In this document: positions 9,241-18,259 of the stretch, in pieces
How positions within the stretch are numbered: the stretch's first letter is position 1
Layout: every line of letters starts with the position of its first letter
Assembly: GCA_030272585.1 (NCBI GenBank)
Contig: BSYQ01000003.1
Span: 2,356,001 to 2,420,000 of the forward strand
Source: Bryopsis sp. KO-2023
Lineage: Eukaryota > Chlorophyta > Ulvophyceae > Bryopsidales > Bryopsidaceae
DNA length: 64,000 nucleotides
Direction: 5' to 3'
Position numbers and translations under genes: made by a program
Notes under the pieces: generated by a model
Told to the model about the DNA's origin: nothing
Seen by the model: the letters and a program-made list of their open reading frames with translations, nothing else
The model's database searches: none

Positions 9241-10776
9241 TTGGTTTCTAGCCGGCGGGACTCTGTGGACCCATCTCCGCCTCAGGGTTATTATACCCAG
9301 TTGATAGATAGGTTGACTGAAGGGTACACTAAGGACCCTTGGTATGACACACTGGAAGCTGCCCAGGTGTTACAATATCAAGATGGTTACTGGTGGAATG
9401 GTAATGTGCTGGCTGTACCAAATTTTGGAACATTGAGACAGGATATAATCCATGATTGCCATAGTACAGTCTATAGTGGACACTTTGGTGTGGCTAAGAC
9501 TTTACGGCAAATCAAGAGACATTTTTGGTGGCCTCAGATGGAGGACCATATCAGATCATATGTGCAAGGATGTGATTCATGCCAAAGGCACAAGGGTAGG
9601 CGAAGAAAGCCTCAAGGTCCCCTAAAACCCTTGTCTATTCCGAATGCACAATGGGAAAATGTTTCGATGGATTTTGTCACTCACCTCCCACCATCTAGTG
9701 GAGCAGGTTATGATGCAATCCTTGTCTTTGTGGACATGTTAACCAAAATGGTACATCTCGCTGCAACTCGAACGGATTGTGGTGCAGCTGAAGCAGCAAA
9801 TCTCTTTGTGAACCATGTTTTCAAAGCTCATGGCATGCCAAAGAAATTGGTCACAGATAGAGATCCAAGATTTGTCTCACACTTCTTTAGGGAGTTGTGT
9901 GATAAATGGGAAATCAGTCAAGCCCTTTCTTCGGCTTATCATCCAGAAACAGATGGGCAAACCGAAGCGATGAACAAAGTGATGCAAGATACTCTTCGCC
10001 ACTTTGTGGGGCCTTCCCAAAGAAATTGGGCTGATTTATTACCGGTTGTTGAGTTTGCAATAAATAACTCAAGATCAGAAGCAACTGGAGAAACACCCTT
10101 CTTCCTGAACTATGGAAAAGATCCATGGACAGCATTGACTGCTCAGATCCCTAGAAAAGGACCAAAGCAGGTCGCTGTACCAGAAGTTCAGAAAATGACG
10201 AGTGAAATCCGAGAAGGGATTGTTGAGGCAAAGAAACGCCTTCAGGCGGCTCAGCAACGCTATAAAGCTCAAGCTGATCGTCACCGGGCTCCTGTAGAGA
10301 TCAAGGTTGGAGACCTTGTTCTCCTTGATGCAAGGAACTTAAGGTTAAAGCATCCAGGATCGCGGAAATTAACGCCGAAATGGGTAGGACCTTTCCCTAT
10401 CGAGCGTCAAATAAATGAGGTTGCTTTCAAAATAAAGCTTCCTGATACTTTGCCCATACATCCGGTGTTCCATGCTTCACTCTTGAAGCCATATTGGGCT
10501 AAAGGAACTGTGCAACCCCCGCCACCTATCGAGATTGAAGGTGACTTGGAATGGGAGGTTGAGCGCATTCTTGATCGCAGAGAGCGACGTAGGGGCAAGA
10601 AATGCTACACAGAATTCCTAGTGAAATGGGTTGGATACGGTCATGAGCACAACTCATGGGAACCGGAACAGAATGTCGTGCACGCGCGAGAATTGGTTGA
10701 CGAGTTTCACCAATCTCAAGCACAATCGATTGTACCACCTCGCACGATCCGAAGGAGATCACAAGCGAAGGTTTGA
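9241..10776 (+). CDS. Element 2 integrase with C-terminal chromodomain (separated from the rest of pol)
   Basis: The frame holds an HHCC zinc-binding domain (about residues 77-119: H in YSGHFG, then CDSCQRHKG). An RNase H-fold integrase core follows with VSMDFVTHLPP, VTDRDPRF and a Glu in HPETDGQTEAMNK (D, D, E). It ends in a GPF-type region and a chromodomain (WEVERILDRRERRRGKK, then YTEFLVKWVGY and NSWEPEQN). The chromodomain likely directs integration to marked chromatin, as known for chromoviruses. The first residues (from TTG 9241) are insertion-derived. No ATG precedes the domain, so it is not expressed as a normal polyprotein. Confidence 0.9.
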   Translation: MVSSRRDSVDPSPPQGYYTQLIDRLTEGYTKDPWYDTLEAAQVLQYQDGYWWNGNVLAVPNFGTLRQDIIHDCHSTVYSGHFGVAKTLRQIKRHFWWPQMEDHIRSYVQGCDSCQRHKGRRRKPQGPLKPLSIPNAQWENVSMDFVTHLPPSSGAGYDAILVFVDMLTKMVHLAATRTDCGAAEAANLFVNHVFKAHGMPKKLVTDRDPRFVSHFFRELCDKWEISQALSSAYHPETDGQTEAMNKVMQDTLRHFVGPSQRNWADLLPVVEFAINNSRSEATGETPFFLNYGKDPWTALTAQIPRKGPKQVAVPEVQKMTSEIREGIVEAKKRLQAAQQRYKAQADRHRAPVEIKVGDLVLLDARNLRLKHPGSRKLTPKWVGPFPIERQINEVAFKIKLPDTLPIHPVFHASLLKPYWAKGTVQPPPPIEIEGDLEWEVERILDRRERRRGKKCYTEFLVKWVGYGHEHNSWEPEQNVVHARELVDEFHQSQAQSIVPPRTIRRRSQAKV

Positions 10777-10908
10777 GACATCATATCACAGTTGGCCACT
10801 GGATGATGATGATCTCCTCTCTTAAAATAGTGTAACTACTAGACACTATCATTTGCATGATGCCTATCATGCATTTGATTCCTAGTGAACCCGAGGCGGC
10901 TTCACATC

Positions 10909-10922
10909 TAAGGAGGGGGCAC
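10909..10922 (+). other. Polypurine tract of element 2
   Basis: AAGGAGGGGGCAC directly abuts the 3' LTR start at 10,923. A purine run here primes plus-strand DNA synthesis in LTR elements. Confidence 0.8.
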
Positions 10923-11158
10923 TGTTACAAGTGATCACCGAGATGTCTAGTAAGCACTAGCTAGAGCTACAGACTAGCTATGGGCACTAGTGATAGCCTA
11001 GTCAGAGCTTAAGGTCCATAGGATCCCAATAGGAGATCCTATAGCTCAAGAACCTTGGTGCCTCGCCCTAATGACATTAGTCAAGGGTCCCATCAATGAG
11101 TGGGGGTTTGATGGGTTAAGGAGGCTTCGAGGGAGGGTTCTGGGAGGTTTTTGTAACA
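10923..11158 (+). repeat. 3' LTR of element 2
   Basis: Identical over all 236 bases to 2507-2742. It is followed by the ACAGA duplication at 11,159-11,163 and then the resumed RNase H frame of element 1. Confidence 0.95.
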
Positions 11159-11163
11159 ACAGA
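11159..11163. repeat. Target-site duplication ACAGA, right copy (element 2)
   Basis: Matches 2502-2506 exactly. Confidence 0.95.
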
Positions 11164-12822
11164 CCACCAGCCACTAACAAACTTTATGGATCAAAAGATG
11201 ATGTCAAGGCCTCAGGCCAGGTGGCTGAGAGCAGGACATTTCCTCAGCATCAAACCAAAGATTCAGTACATCCAAGGGAAATTGAATCTAGTGGCTGATG
11301 CACTATCAAGAAGCCTACCAGCAGAGAATCAAGTGAATGTAGTGAGCTCCTTACAACCTAGTATGGAGGAGATTACACTCTGGGAACAAGCAACACTGGC
11401 AGATGTTGAGATCAAGGACATCTACACTCAAATACTGGATGGGGAGAGAATTCCAGGCTATGGAATTAATGAATCAGGATTATTGATTTATCAAACTCAG
11501 GATGGACTTATGAAATTATGGGTTCCTCAGGAACTGAGAATGAAAGTCCTTACTGAAGGACATGATAATCAGATTTCAGGACATCTGGGAATAGAGAGAA
11601 CTCTGGAGCTGATGTCCAGGAAATACTACTGGAATGATATGAAAAAGGATGTCCAGGAATATGTTAGGACATGTGAGGTTTGCCAGCAAATGAAGCCTGA
11701 GTTGAGAGCTCAGAAAGGCTTGCTGCAACCTATTCCAGTAGCTGATAAGAAATGGGATCAGATCACTACTGATCTAGTGACTGATTTACCCCCTGTTGAT
11801 GGATTTGATTCAATTGCAGTATTTGTTGATAGATTGACTAAGATGGTAAAGTTCATACCCTGCAGTAAAACAATAGATGCACCAGGGTATGCAAGAATAT
11901 TCTTTGATCACATCTTCAGGAATCGATTCCCAGTGTGATAATCAGTGATAGGGACACTAGATTTGCTAGTAAATTTTGGCAGGAACTAATGAGATGTGTG
12001 GGGACTAAAATTAGAATGTCTACAGCCTTCCATCCTCAAAGTGATGGACAAAGTGAGGTCAGCATCAGGACCTTAGAAAACTTTCTAAGACCCTATGTAG
12101 AAGATCATCCAGAGACCTGGATGCAAGGATTAGGGATGGCTGAGTTTGCAGCTAATAATGCTGTGCATACTGCAACTGGATACAGCCCCTTCTACTTGAT
12201 GTATGGAGTGCATCCACAACTGCCAGGGGATTTACTTGCTGGAAAAGCTCAAGCTGAAGCAGAATCAGTACAAGAAATGATATCACATATGCAGAGCATC
12301 ATCAATGATGCCAAGGACAGATATAAAACAGCCCAAGAGAAGATGAGGCAGCAAGCAAATAAAAGGAGAAGAGATGTACAGTTTCAAGTGGGAGAAAAGG
12401 TGTTGCTCTCTACAAAGACATTGAATTTAGCAGTCTTGAAACACATCCCAGCAAAAATCAGAAGAAGATATATAGGGCCTTTTGTTATTGCTGCTGCAGT
12501 GGGATCTGTGGCATATAGATTGGTGTTACCAGATGGATGGAAATTACATCCTGTATTTCATGTATCAAAGTTAAGAAAACTTCAGGAAAGTGCTAAGTTT
12601 CCTAGGGAGGTAATGGCACCTCCAGCAGAATTAGATTCTGAGGGAGAAGAGGAATTTGAAGTTGAGGCTGTAGTAAGACATAAGTTTTCAGGAAGAAAAA
12701 GGAGATTTTTAGTAGTCTGGAAGGGGTATCCACTTAGTGAAGCAACCTGGGAACCCCAAGACAATTTACTAAATGCATCAGAGATCCTGGCTGATTATAA
12801 GAGGAGAGCTGGGATCAGGTAG
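11164..12822 (+). pseudogene. Element 1 pol, second part: RNase H end, integrase, chromodomain (frameshifted)
   Basis: This continues the RNase H domain interrupted at 2506 (IQYIQGKLNLVADALSRS). It then encodes the integrase zinc-binding domain (HDNQISGHLG and CEVCQQMK) and the catalytic core: TDLVTDLPP, IISDRDTRFASKFW and the Glu of SDGQSEVSIRTL. It ends with a chromodomain (FEVEAVVRHKFSGRKRR, FLVVWKGYPLSEATWEPQDN). The frame ends at a TGA (11,936-11,938) inside the integrase core. The rest reads in the -1 frame from 11,935, so a small indel has broken the gene just before the second catalytic Asp. Confidence 0.9.
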
Positions 12823-13078
12823 AAGTTAGATGCACTTTTGATTCTGTGGCTGAAGGATCAGGAATCCCAGAGACTAGGGGATGGGTTGCATAAGGGCAGT
12901 GAAGTGTTTTCTGAACTTCTGTGGGTTAAGGATTTTATGGGGATCTAATTATCCTTTCAGAAGTGCAGGGAGCTTGGGATTTGCATCACCCTAGTTCAGA
13001 GTTACTTTTACAGAATCAGAAGGATGCATTTGATGGATACTTGGTGAGGGCACCAACTGCCCCCAGGGGGGAGGCAAT
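12823..13078 (+). other. 3' untranslated part and polypurine tract of element 1
   Basis: This stretch between the chromodomain stop and the 3' LTR holds no gene. It ends in a purine-rich tract, AGGGGGGAGGCAA (about 13,065-13,077), directly before the TG at 13,079. Confidence 0.65.
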
Positions 13079-13600
13079 TGATACCAGCTGCTGACGTCCA
13101 GGGACGTCAGACGTCAAAGGCGTCATGCATCTGACGTCTGTGAAGCGTCAGATGCATCCCCGGTGAATGACAGCATCCTCCCAAGGAGGTACTACTGAAC
13201 TACAGCGAGGAAACCACCGTAAGAGCACAGAGTCAAGACAGTGGTTCGATCAACCAGATTAGGACTTGCGACACTGAGATCCTGGGTTCGAGTTTGAGTG
13301 GGAACGTGCTTTGGTCTGGGCCTGTGTGTGAGTGTGTGAGTGAGTCAGGAGTAGAACTGGCGGCTGTGAGTTAGGGTAGTGGGAGTGTTACGGGTGGTTA
13401 GTCACCCTCGGGAAAGTCGAACTGGGAGTTAAAGGATGGGACGCTTGATGTAACCTTGCTTTTCAGTGATCTGTTGGTGTGACCCCGAGTCTGTGACCCG
13501 TGCGATTTTGTGTGACCGTTCCGCCGCCGCCTCACTCTTTCCCGAGATAGGAGACGTCGCTCGCGGACGTCAGTCCTCCCGAGCGATAACAGCGTTTCGC
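13079..13600 (+). repeat. 3' LTR of element 1 (right end undetermined)
   Basis: The sequence TGATACCAGC follows the polypurine tract and begins the LTR. The partner 5' LTR is outside the window, so the end cannot be set. CGATAACA (ends 13,591) and GTGACA (ends 13,610) are possible CA termini. The first 60 bases carry a dense cluster of TGACGTC boxes. Confidence 0.55.
13092..13138. promoter_or_regulatory. Cluster of four TGACGTC (CRE/bZIP-type) boxes in the element 1 LTR
   Basis: TGACGTC occurs at 13,092-13,098 and 13,132-13,138 and in reverse (GACGTCA) at 13,103-13,109 and 13,110-13,116. GCGTCA half-sites lie nearby. ACGT-core boxes are classic bZIP binding sites. Their position at the start of the LTR (U3) fits an enhancer. 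Confidence 0.6.
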
Positions 13601-13910
13601 CTACGTGACAGAAACTGTGGGAAAATATAAGGAAAGAGTGTGGTGTTTCGGATAACTTTTTCGTGTAAAAACGATTGGTTCACAACATGGTTTCCTAGAC
13701 TTTCGTAAGAAGTCGGGTCGAACTGTCCCCGACTGAGTCTCAACCAAGGAACACCATCAACAGGGACTGTGGTTGAAACAAGGGTCGCACTTTTTACTGT
13801 GAAAATGTGAATCCAGCAAAAGTGTTGGTTTTTCCTCCTGTTCTCATCGATTCGTATTGATCAGTGGGGGCATCCAACACTTCAAATGTGGTAAGGTGGA
13901 TGTGGATGGA

Positions 13911-13951
<41 letters not shown>

Positions 13952-14263
13952 CAGTTCAAAAAGGAAGTTTTACGGATCCGAGGTAGTGGAGGGATGTCCA
14001 AAATTCGTGTTGCGAAAGTGAAACTTGAGTGCGTTGGCAATGTATTCGTTCTCCCCCAGCAAAAGGCGGCGGATAACGACGGCGTCGCGTCAGCAACAGG
14101 ACCTTGATTGCTCGCTGTCAGGATCCAACGGGGCTGACTTTGTCCAAATCACTGCACGCAGATTTTAGGGGTGGTTGATAAAGATTTGGACTTTCTGAAT
14201 CTCTCAACCTCGAAGCGGTGTGCAACAAGAGCAGAAGGAAGCGTGTTTTGAATCGTCTCAAAG
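13601..14263. other. Flank of element 1, no gene seen; TG microsatellite
   Basis: This is transition from element 1 into host DNA. A (TG)n run of about 36 bases lies at 13,913-13,948. A segment at about 13,787-13,835 is similar to 22,446-22,490, sharing ACTTTTTACTGT and AAAATGTGAAT. The stretch to 14,263 may include the 5' untranslated exon of the next gene. Confidence 0.4.
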
Positions 14264-14430
14264 GTAAGCTCAGCGCCAACTCAATTCGAGCAACCATTCT
14301 CGATACGAAGGGACGACAGCCTGTATCGTGAGCGCTCACGATGCTGCTCCGAAGGAGACTCCCAGGGCCTTTTTCAACTCCACCATGATCCGACGCGCTG
14401 AGTTTTTTGTTTTTTTTTGGTGGGTTTCAG

Positions 14431-14824
14431 ATGTCAGGCAGCAAGGAGGTCAGTGCATTGGTCGCCAGCGGGATTGTCGCAGTCGGAGTGATTTTGGCAG
14501 CGCTGCCGCCAGTGCGGGTGAGATCTTCGCTTTCCTGAAACTGAAACGGCGCGAAACCGCGACCCTGCGAATTTCTGTCAATCTTCCGTCCGCTGCCAGT
14601 CGATTCGCGCGGCAGAACGAATCCGTACTGACAAGCGAGATTCGATTTCCTGATGGGCTGGTTTTTTTTTTATTCCCTTTCAGAAATGGGTCAAGAAAGT
14701 TTGCTCCGGGTCATCTGAGGGCGGCGAGGCCGCCCCCAGTGCTGCCCCAGCGGCTGCCCAAGCACCAGCTGCTACAACGACCGAAGAGGCAACGAAAGCT
14801 GTGGCAGACATGGCGAGCACTTGA
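14431..14824 (+). CDS. Small single-pass membrane protein, unknown function
   Basis: Two exons (14,431-14,517 and 14,684-14,824) encode 75 residues. The N-terminal half is one membrane segment, ALVASGIVAVGVILAALP, followed by a basic turn (RKWVKK). The tail is rich in Ala, Pro and Thr. The ATG immediately follows a strong acceptor (GTGGGTTTCAG). A matching donor at 14,264 (AAG|GTAAGC) implies a 5' untranslated intron, because the upstream exon has a stop in this frame. The second intron has good GT-AG ends (GTGAGATC, CCCTTTCAG). I do not recognise the family. Confidence 0.6.
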
Positions 14825-16396
14825 GAAGAAATGAAATAATTATGAAGTGCTCGAAACAATACATTTTTCATCGAATCGATCGCTATCGTTGCGGGTTTTT
14901 TTTTGTGCGTATGGGGCATGGGATTCCTGTTTTTTGTACAGGTTAGAAGTGTAAATCAACCACATGGGTTTTTTGGGATGACCAGTTGTTACGAAAAGAA
15001 ACTCGAAAAAGAACTCGCCATTGAAGGATATGCTCAAAAGAGCCTCCCTTTGAAAAAAAAACAAGCAAAAAAAAAACATCTTCTTGTGCAGGGAATGAAA
15101 ATCTATGTTTGAAAATCGAGGTACTCTGTGCTGGTGCACATGCACTCGCACATATACCTATATTTCTGCACATTCTTTTTTCCTGGAGATCTTGGTGAGG
15201 CGATCGATTATTATATATTGCATTCTGTTCAACTACTACCTGCATTCTGTGCATCAATGATTTTTTCCTGATTTGTTTTAAACCTGAGGTTAAGGGTATT
15301 CCTCATCGAGTTGCAACATGCTTTTTTCTTCTTTGTTTTTTTGGGAGGGGGGAGGGATAATCTCTAGCATGATTACTGTCTTATTTTTATTTTTCTGAGA
15401 ATATGAGACGAGAAAAATGTGTTCATGATTTCATAAAAACTGTGCGGGGGGGAGGGGGGCAGGGATAATCTGTAGCATGATCACTGTCTTATTTTATTTT
15501 TCTGAGAATATGAGACGAGAAAAATGTGTTCATGATTTCATAAAAACTGTACCTTTTTTTCCCCAAAGGCACTCGATCTTGCCCCCAATTGTAGACAAAA
15601 AATAGACTGGCCATGCGACCTCATTTTTTTTTCTTGTAGCAACTTCAGAATGTAAAAAAAAAAAGAAAGAAAGAAAACACCCCCATGTGTCAGTATCATT
15701 AGTAACACAAAGAAGAAAAAATCCCTCGAAAAAACTATGCCAAATGCTGGTATCTGTGTCTTGAACAAAGAAAAAACAACAACTAATTAGTGTGGTTGAT
15801 AAAGTAACCACGTCAAGCGCGGTTTATGATCGAGATGCATAATACAGATAGACAGGAAAGAAATCAATTCTCCCCTCCTGTCAATCACAAAAAAAAAAAA
15901 AAAGGAAAAGCGCAACTATTACGAAACAAAAACCCCTCGGTATTTCATGAACTTCCCAAAACACTTTCCCAACCCAAACTCTTTGGGTTTTGGGGGGGAA
16001 AGGGGGTGAAAAAAAAGCCCACCAACTAAAAAAAAAAGCCCTCTCACGGGCAGCTTGATTATGCTCCAGAAACCCCTATAATAATACTCGACATCGAAAA
16101 TGTCAAAAAAAAAAGCGACAAGAAAAAAAACAACAATGTAAGATCAAGAATCGCAAAACGAGAAATAAGTACTGTAGTTTTCTGAGAAATGTAAAATTCT
16201 TATGAAGTTTTTTTCCCCGTATATTCATCTGGCAATTCATTCATGCATTTCACCCTCCAGCCATAATGGCTCCGTTGGGTAGCATCTTTTCAATCACGAC
16301 ACCACGATAAGGTCCTCCACGTCCCTCATATATATATACATATATATGTATATATTCAGATGTATATATACAACATCAGTGGTAAGATATTTTCGG
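14825..16396. other. Intergenic, homopolymer-rich, with a tandem duplication
   Basis: No convincing gene. It holds T- and A-runs, G-rich patches and an AT-rich palindrome-like tract (16,329-16,376). Short open frames here lack splice-consistent partners or recognisable motifs. Confidence 0.5.
15342..15550 (+). repeat. Tandem duplication of ~105 bp
   Basis: Copies at 15,342-15,443 and 15,444-15,550 both run from a G-rich start through GGGATAATCT, TAGCATGAT, ACTGTCTTATTTT and GAGACGAGAAAAATGTG to CATAAAAACTGT. They differ by a few substitutions and small gaps. Confidence 0.9.
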
Positions 16397-18259
16397 TTAT
16401 TTGTCAATACCCAGAGCCCCTCCCTGTCCTGGGGACCTTTGCATGTTTTGGTGGAGGTACTCCAGGTCAATTTCGTTCCTATCCAAGGTCATCCCGTTAA
16501 AAGTGACTGTTTCCCCAGCCTCCATCGCCTGGCCCAAAATGTAATCACCCACTCGATAAGCGTGGTTATCCAGCAAAAAAACGAGGACGTGCGATAATGT
16601 TGTGGAGAGCTCAAACGGTTTATTTTCCGCGGCTGGGGATGTGCTTCTCATTTTTGCGTGGCCCAAAATCCTCCCCATATCTTGCACCTGGAAAGGACAG
16701 CACACCATTGTGTTGAAATAGTTGACCCCCAGTTGAATGCATCTGACGAATCGTTATCAATCCGATAATGGGATCATCAGCTCACCAGACGGTGGAAAGA
16801 GTGACGCCAAGCTGCCCTCTTTGCAAGAATTGGGCTGCCTTCCAATTCAGCAACACCAATGCTCTCCTCTACAATCATTCCATCCTTCGCCGCTTCCACA
16901 AGACCACACAGAGAGTCATCGAAAACCCTATTCACCTGCCCACAATCCACAGAGTTCTCAAACAGGAATCGATCATAAAGCCGGCTTGATACAGCCATCG
17001 TTGCTCAGAATGACCAGGATTGGAGTCTAATGTGCCATCGATGATTCCCAAATTCAGATTTTTTCAACTGACCTCCACTGCAACATCATGTGGAAGCACT
17101 ACAATCGTCGATTCATTGCTTGCCAGCGTCCCATCTTCCGATTGAACCACAAATTTGATACACCCAGCTGTATCACCTTGGAATTCCATCCTATCAGATC
17201 AAGCCATCCACAAGTTGAAACCCATGCATTTAAACAGTTCTCCAGTTCAACAATTGCAACATGTGTCCCACAGTTTTCAGACAACCATGAAATTGCATTC
17301 TGGAGGCGATAATCGAATCATTGTGGAGGTGATTCAGATTGGAGATGCCCAGGGGAGGACAAACAAAAACAAACATAATTACATGCGAAGATGGAGGACG
17401 TTCAGGGGAGAACGGGTGAATCACCGTGCAACGCCATCATTTGGATCGATTGGTATGACGGCGATCATTTTGCTCTCATATCCGGCGAGCAACCTTAAAC
17501 TCGGCAGGTTGTCGGTGTGCAGGGGACGGAAATGGATGTCCACTTCCACCAGTTCCGTGGTTGGAATCGCTGGTGGGGAGATCAAAATGATTTCTACGAG
17601 TTGCTCACGACGGCTGGCAGCACCAATCTGAGCGTCCATAGTATATATGAGCAGCAAGGAAAAGCACTTGGTCGCACGCAAAACCCCCGCTTATTTGAAG
17701 GAAAAGAAACTTCTACAAGTTGAGCTCCCACAACCGCTCTAGCTGCTTCGGATGTGATGGGTACAAAACGACCATCTCGCCCCAAAGGAATCCTGTCCTC
17801 TATCTCAGCCCAGGCTCCTCGGACCGACCGTTTTCAAGCGCGGTCCTGCAGTGTCAGTGGTTGACAAATACTTCCGCGTGGTGGGAAGGATTCTATCTTG
17901 TGTCCCCAAATCCCATGGCCGCAACCCTCCCATCCCTCCCCACCTGGTGCATTGAATAGTCCGACATAGACGAAGCGCAGCAAGAAATTGTTTCGATCGT
18001 AAAAGCATGGGTGCGTTTGTTGTGTGCAGTCCACGGCGAAAGTCAACTTGACGTCGAAACGTGAGGCGGAACGCGGACGAAAGTCGAGCTTGAATGAGTC
18101 ACTTTGCGTGGTCGCAAACCGGGCGAGTGTAGAGGCTCGAGGCCTGCTTCTCGTGTACCAGAGAGGCTGCACCGAACGTGCGGCCACCTCTCGTGGCCCC
18201 ATCAAGTTGAACAGCGCGCGCTCATGATGGGGGGTCTTACGTCCACAGAAGAAGATTGA
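16397..18259 (-). CDS. Spliced gene of unknown function (N terminus incomplete)
   Basis: Six exons join in phase: 18,259-17,944, 17,817-17,717, 17,627-17,425, 17,190-17,073, 16,956-16,786 and 16,687-16,397. They give about 399 residues ending LGIDK. All junctions have GT-AG ends. The protein looks soluble. It starts with a basic segment, then a strand-rich region (FKLDFRPRSASRFDVKLTFA; ELVEVDIHFRPLHTDNL; CIKFVVQSEDGTLA) and a more helical C terminus (HVLVFLLDNHAYRVGDYILG). I recognise no domain. The first exon begins after an acceptor (TTGTTTCCAG), so at least one upstream exon is missing. A candidate around 18,300-18,495 lacks an ATG. Confidence 0.6.

Larger units (their letters stand above)
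6630..9248. mobile_element. Unidentified ~2.6-kb insertion inside element 2 pol
   Basis: Between the RNase H end (NVADPLSRIP, about 6610) and the N-terminal integrase region (from about 9255) lies non-coding DNA. It interrupts what should be one continuous pol frame. It is AT-rich with T-runs (6790-6960) and holds an imperfect direct repeat (7307-7535 and 7799-8025). No RT, transposase or LTR pair is visible. CTAGC occurs at both edges (6630 and 9248), but joining there does not restore frame, so the ends are not proven. A 65-codon ORF at 7009-7206 is unrecognised. It could be a non-autonomous element or captured host DNA. Confidence 0.5.
2507..11158 (+). mobile_element. Nested Ty3/Gypsy chromovirus (element 2)
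   Basis: This is an 8652-bp LTR element inserted in the RNase H region of element 1. It has 236-bp terminal repeats beginning TGTTAC and ending GTAACA, a 5-bp target duplication, a primer-binding site at 2745 and a polypurine tract before 10,923. The two LTRs read as identical, so the insertion is young. Coding capacity is gag plus an adenine-methyltransferase-like domain, protease, RT and RNase H (3087 to about 6630), then integrase and chromodomain (9241-10,776). A further insertion of about 2.6 kb separates the two blocks. This copy is probably non-autonomous now. Confidence 0.93.
1..13600 (+). mobile_element. Outer Ty3/Gypsy chromovirus (element 1), 5' end outside the window
   Basis: This LTR retrotransposon enters the window inside gag. 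It contains a gag zinc knuckle, an aspartic protease, RT and RNase H (300-2506). It resumes after a nested element with the rest of RNase H, integrase and a C-terminal chromodomain (11,164-12,822), then a polypurine tract and the start of the 3' LTR at 13,079. The 5' LTR and primer-binding site are upstream of the window, so LTR length, target duplication and age cannot be read here. The order protease-RT-RNase H-integrase and the chromodomain place it in the chromovirus branch of Ty3/Gypsy. It is inactive now, being split by element 2 and frameshifted in integrase. The right end is approximate. Confidence 0.9.

Noticed and set aside
16397..18259. Ciliary transition-zone protein (Tectonic, TMEM231 or B9 type)
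   Set aside because: Strand-rich segments and cysteines suggested it, but no transmembrane segment or family signature could be matched.
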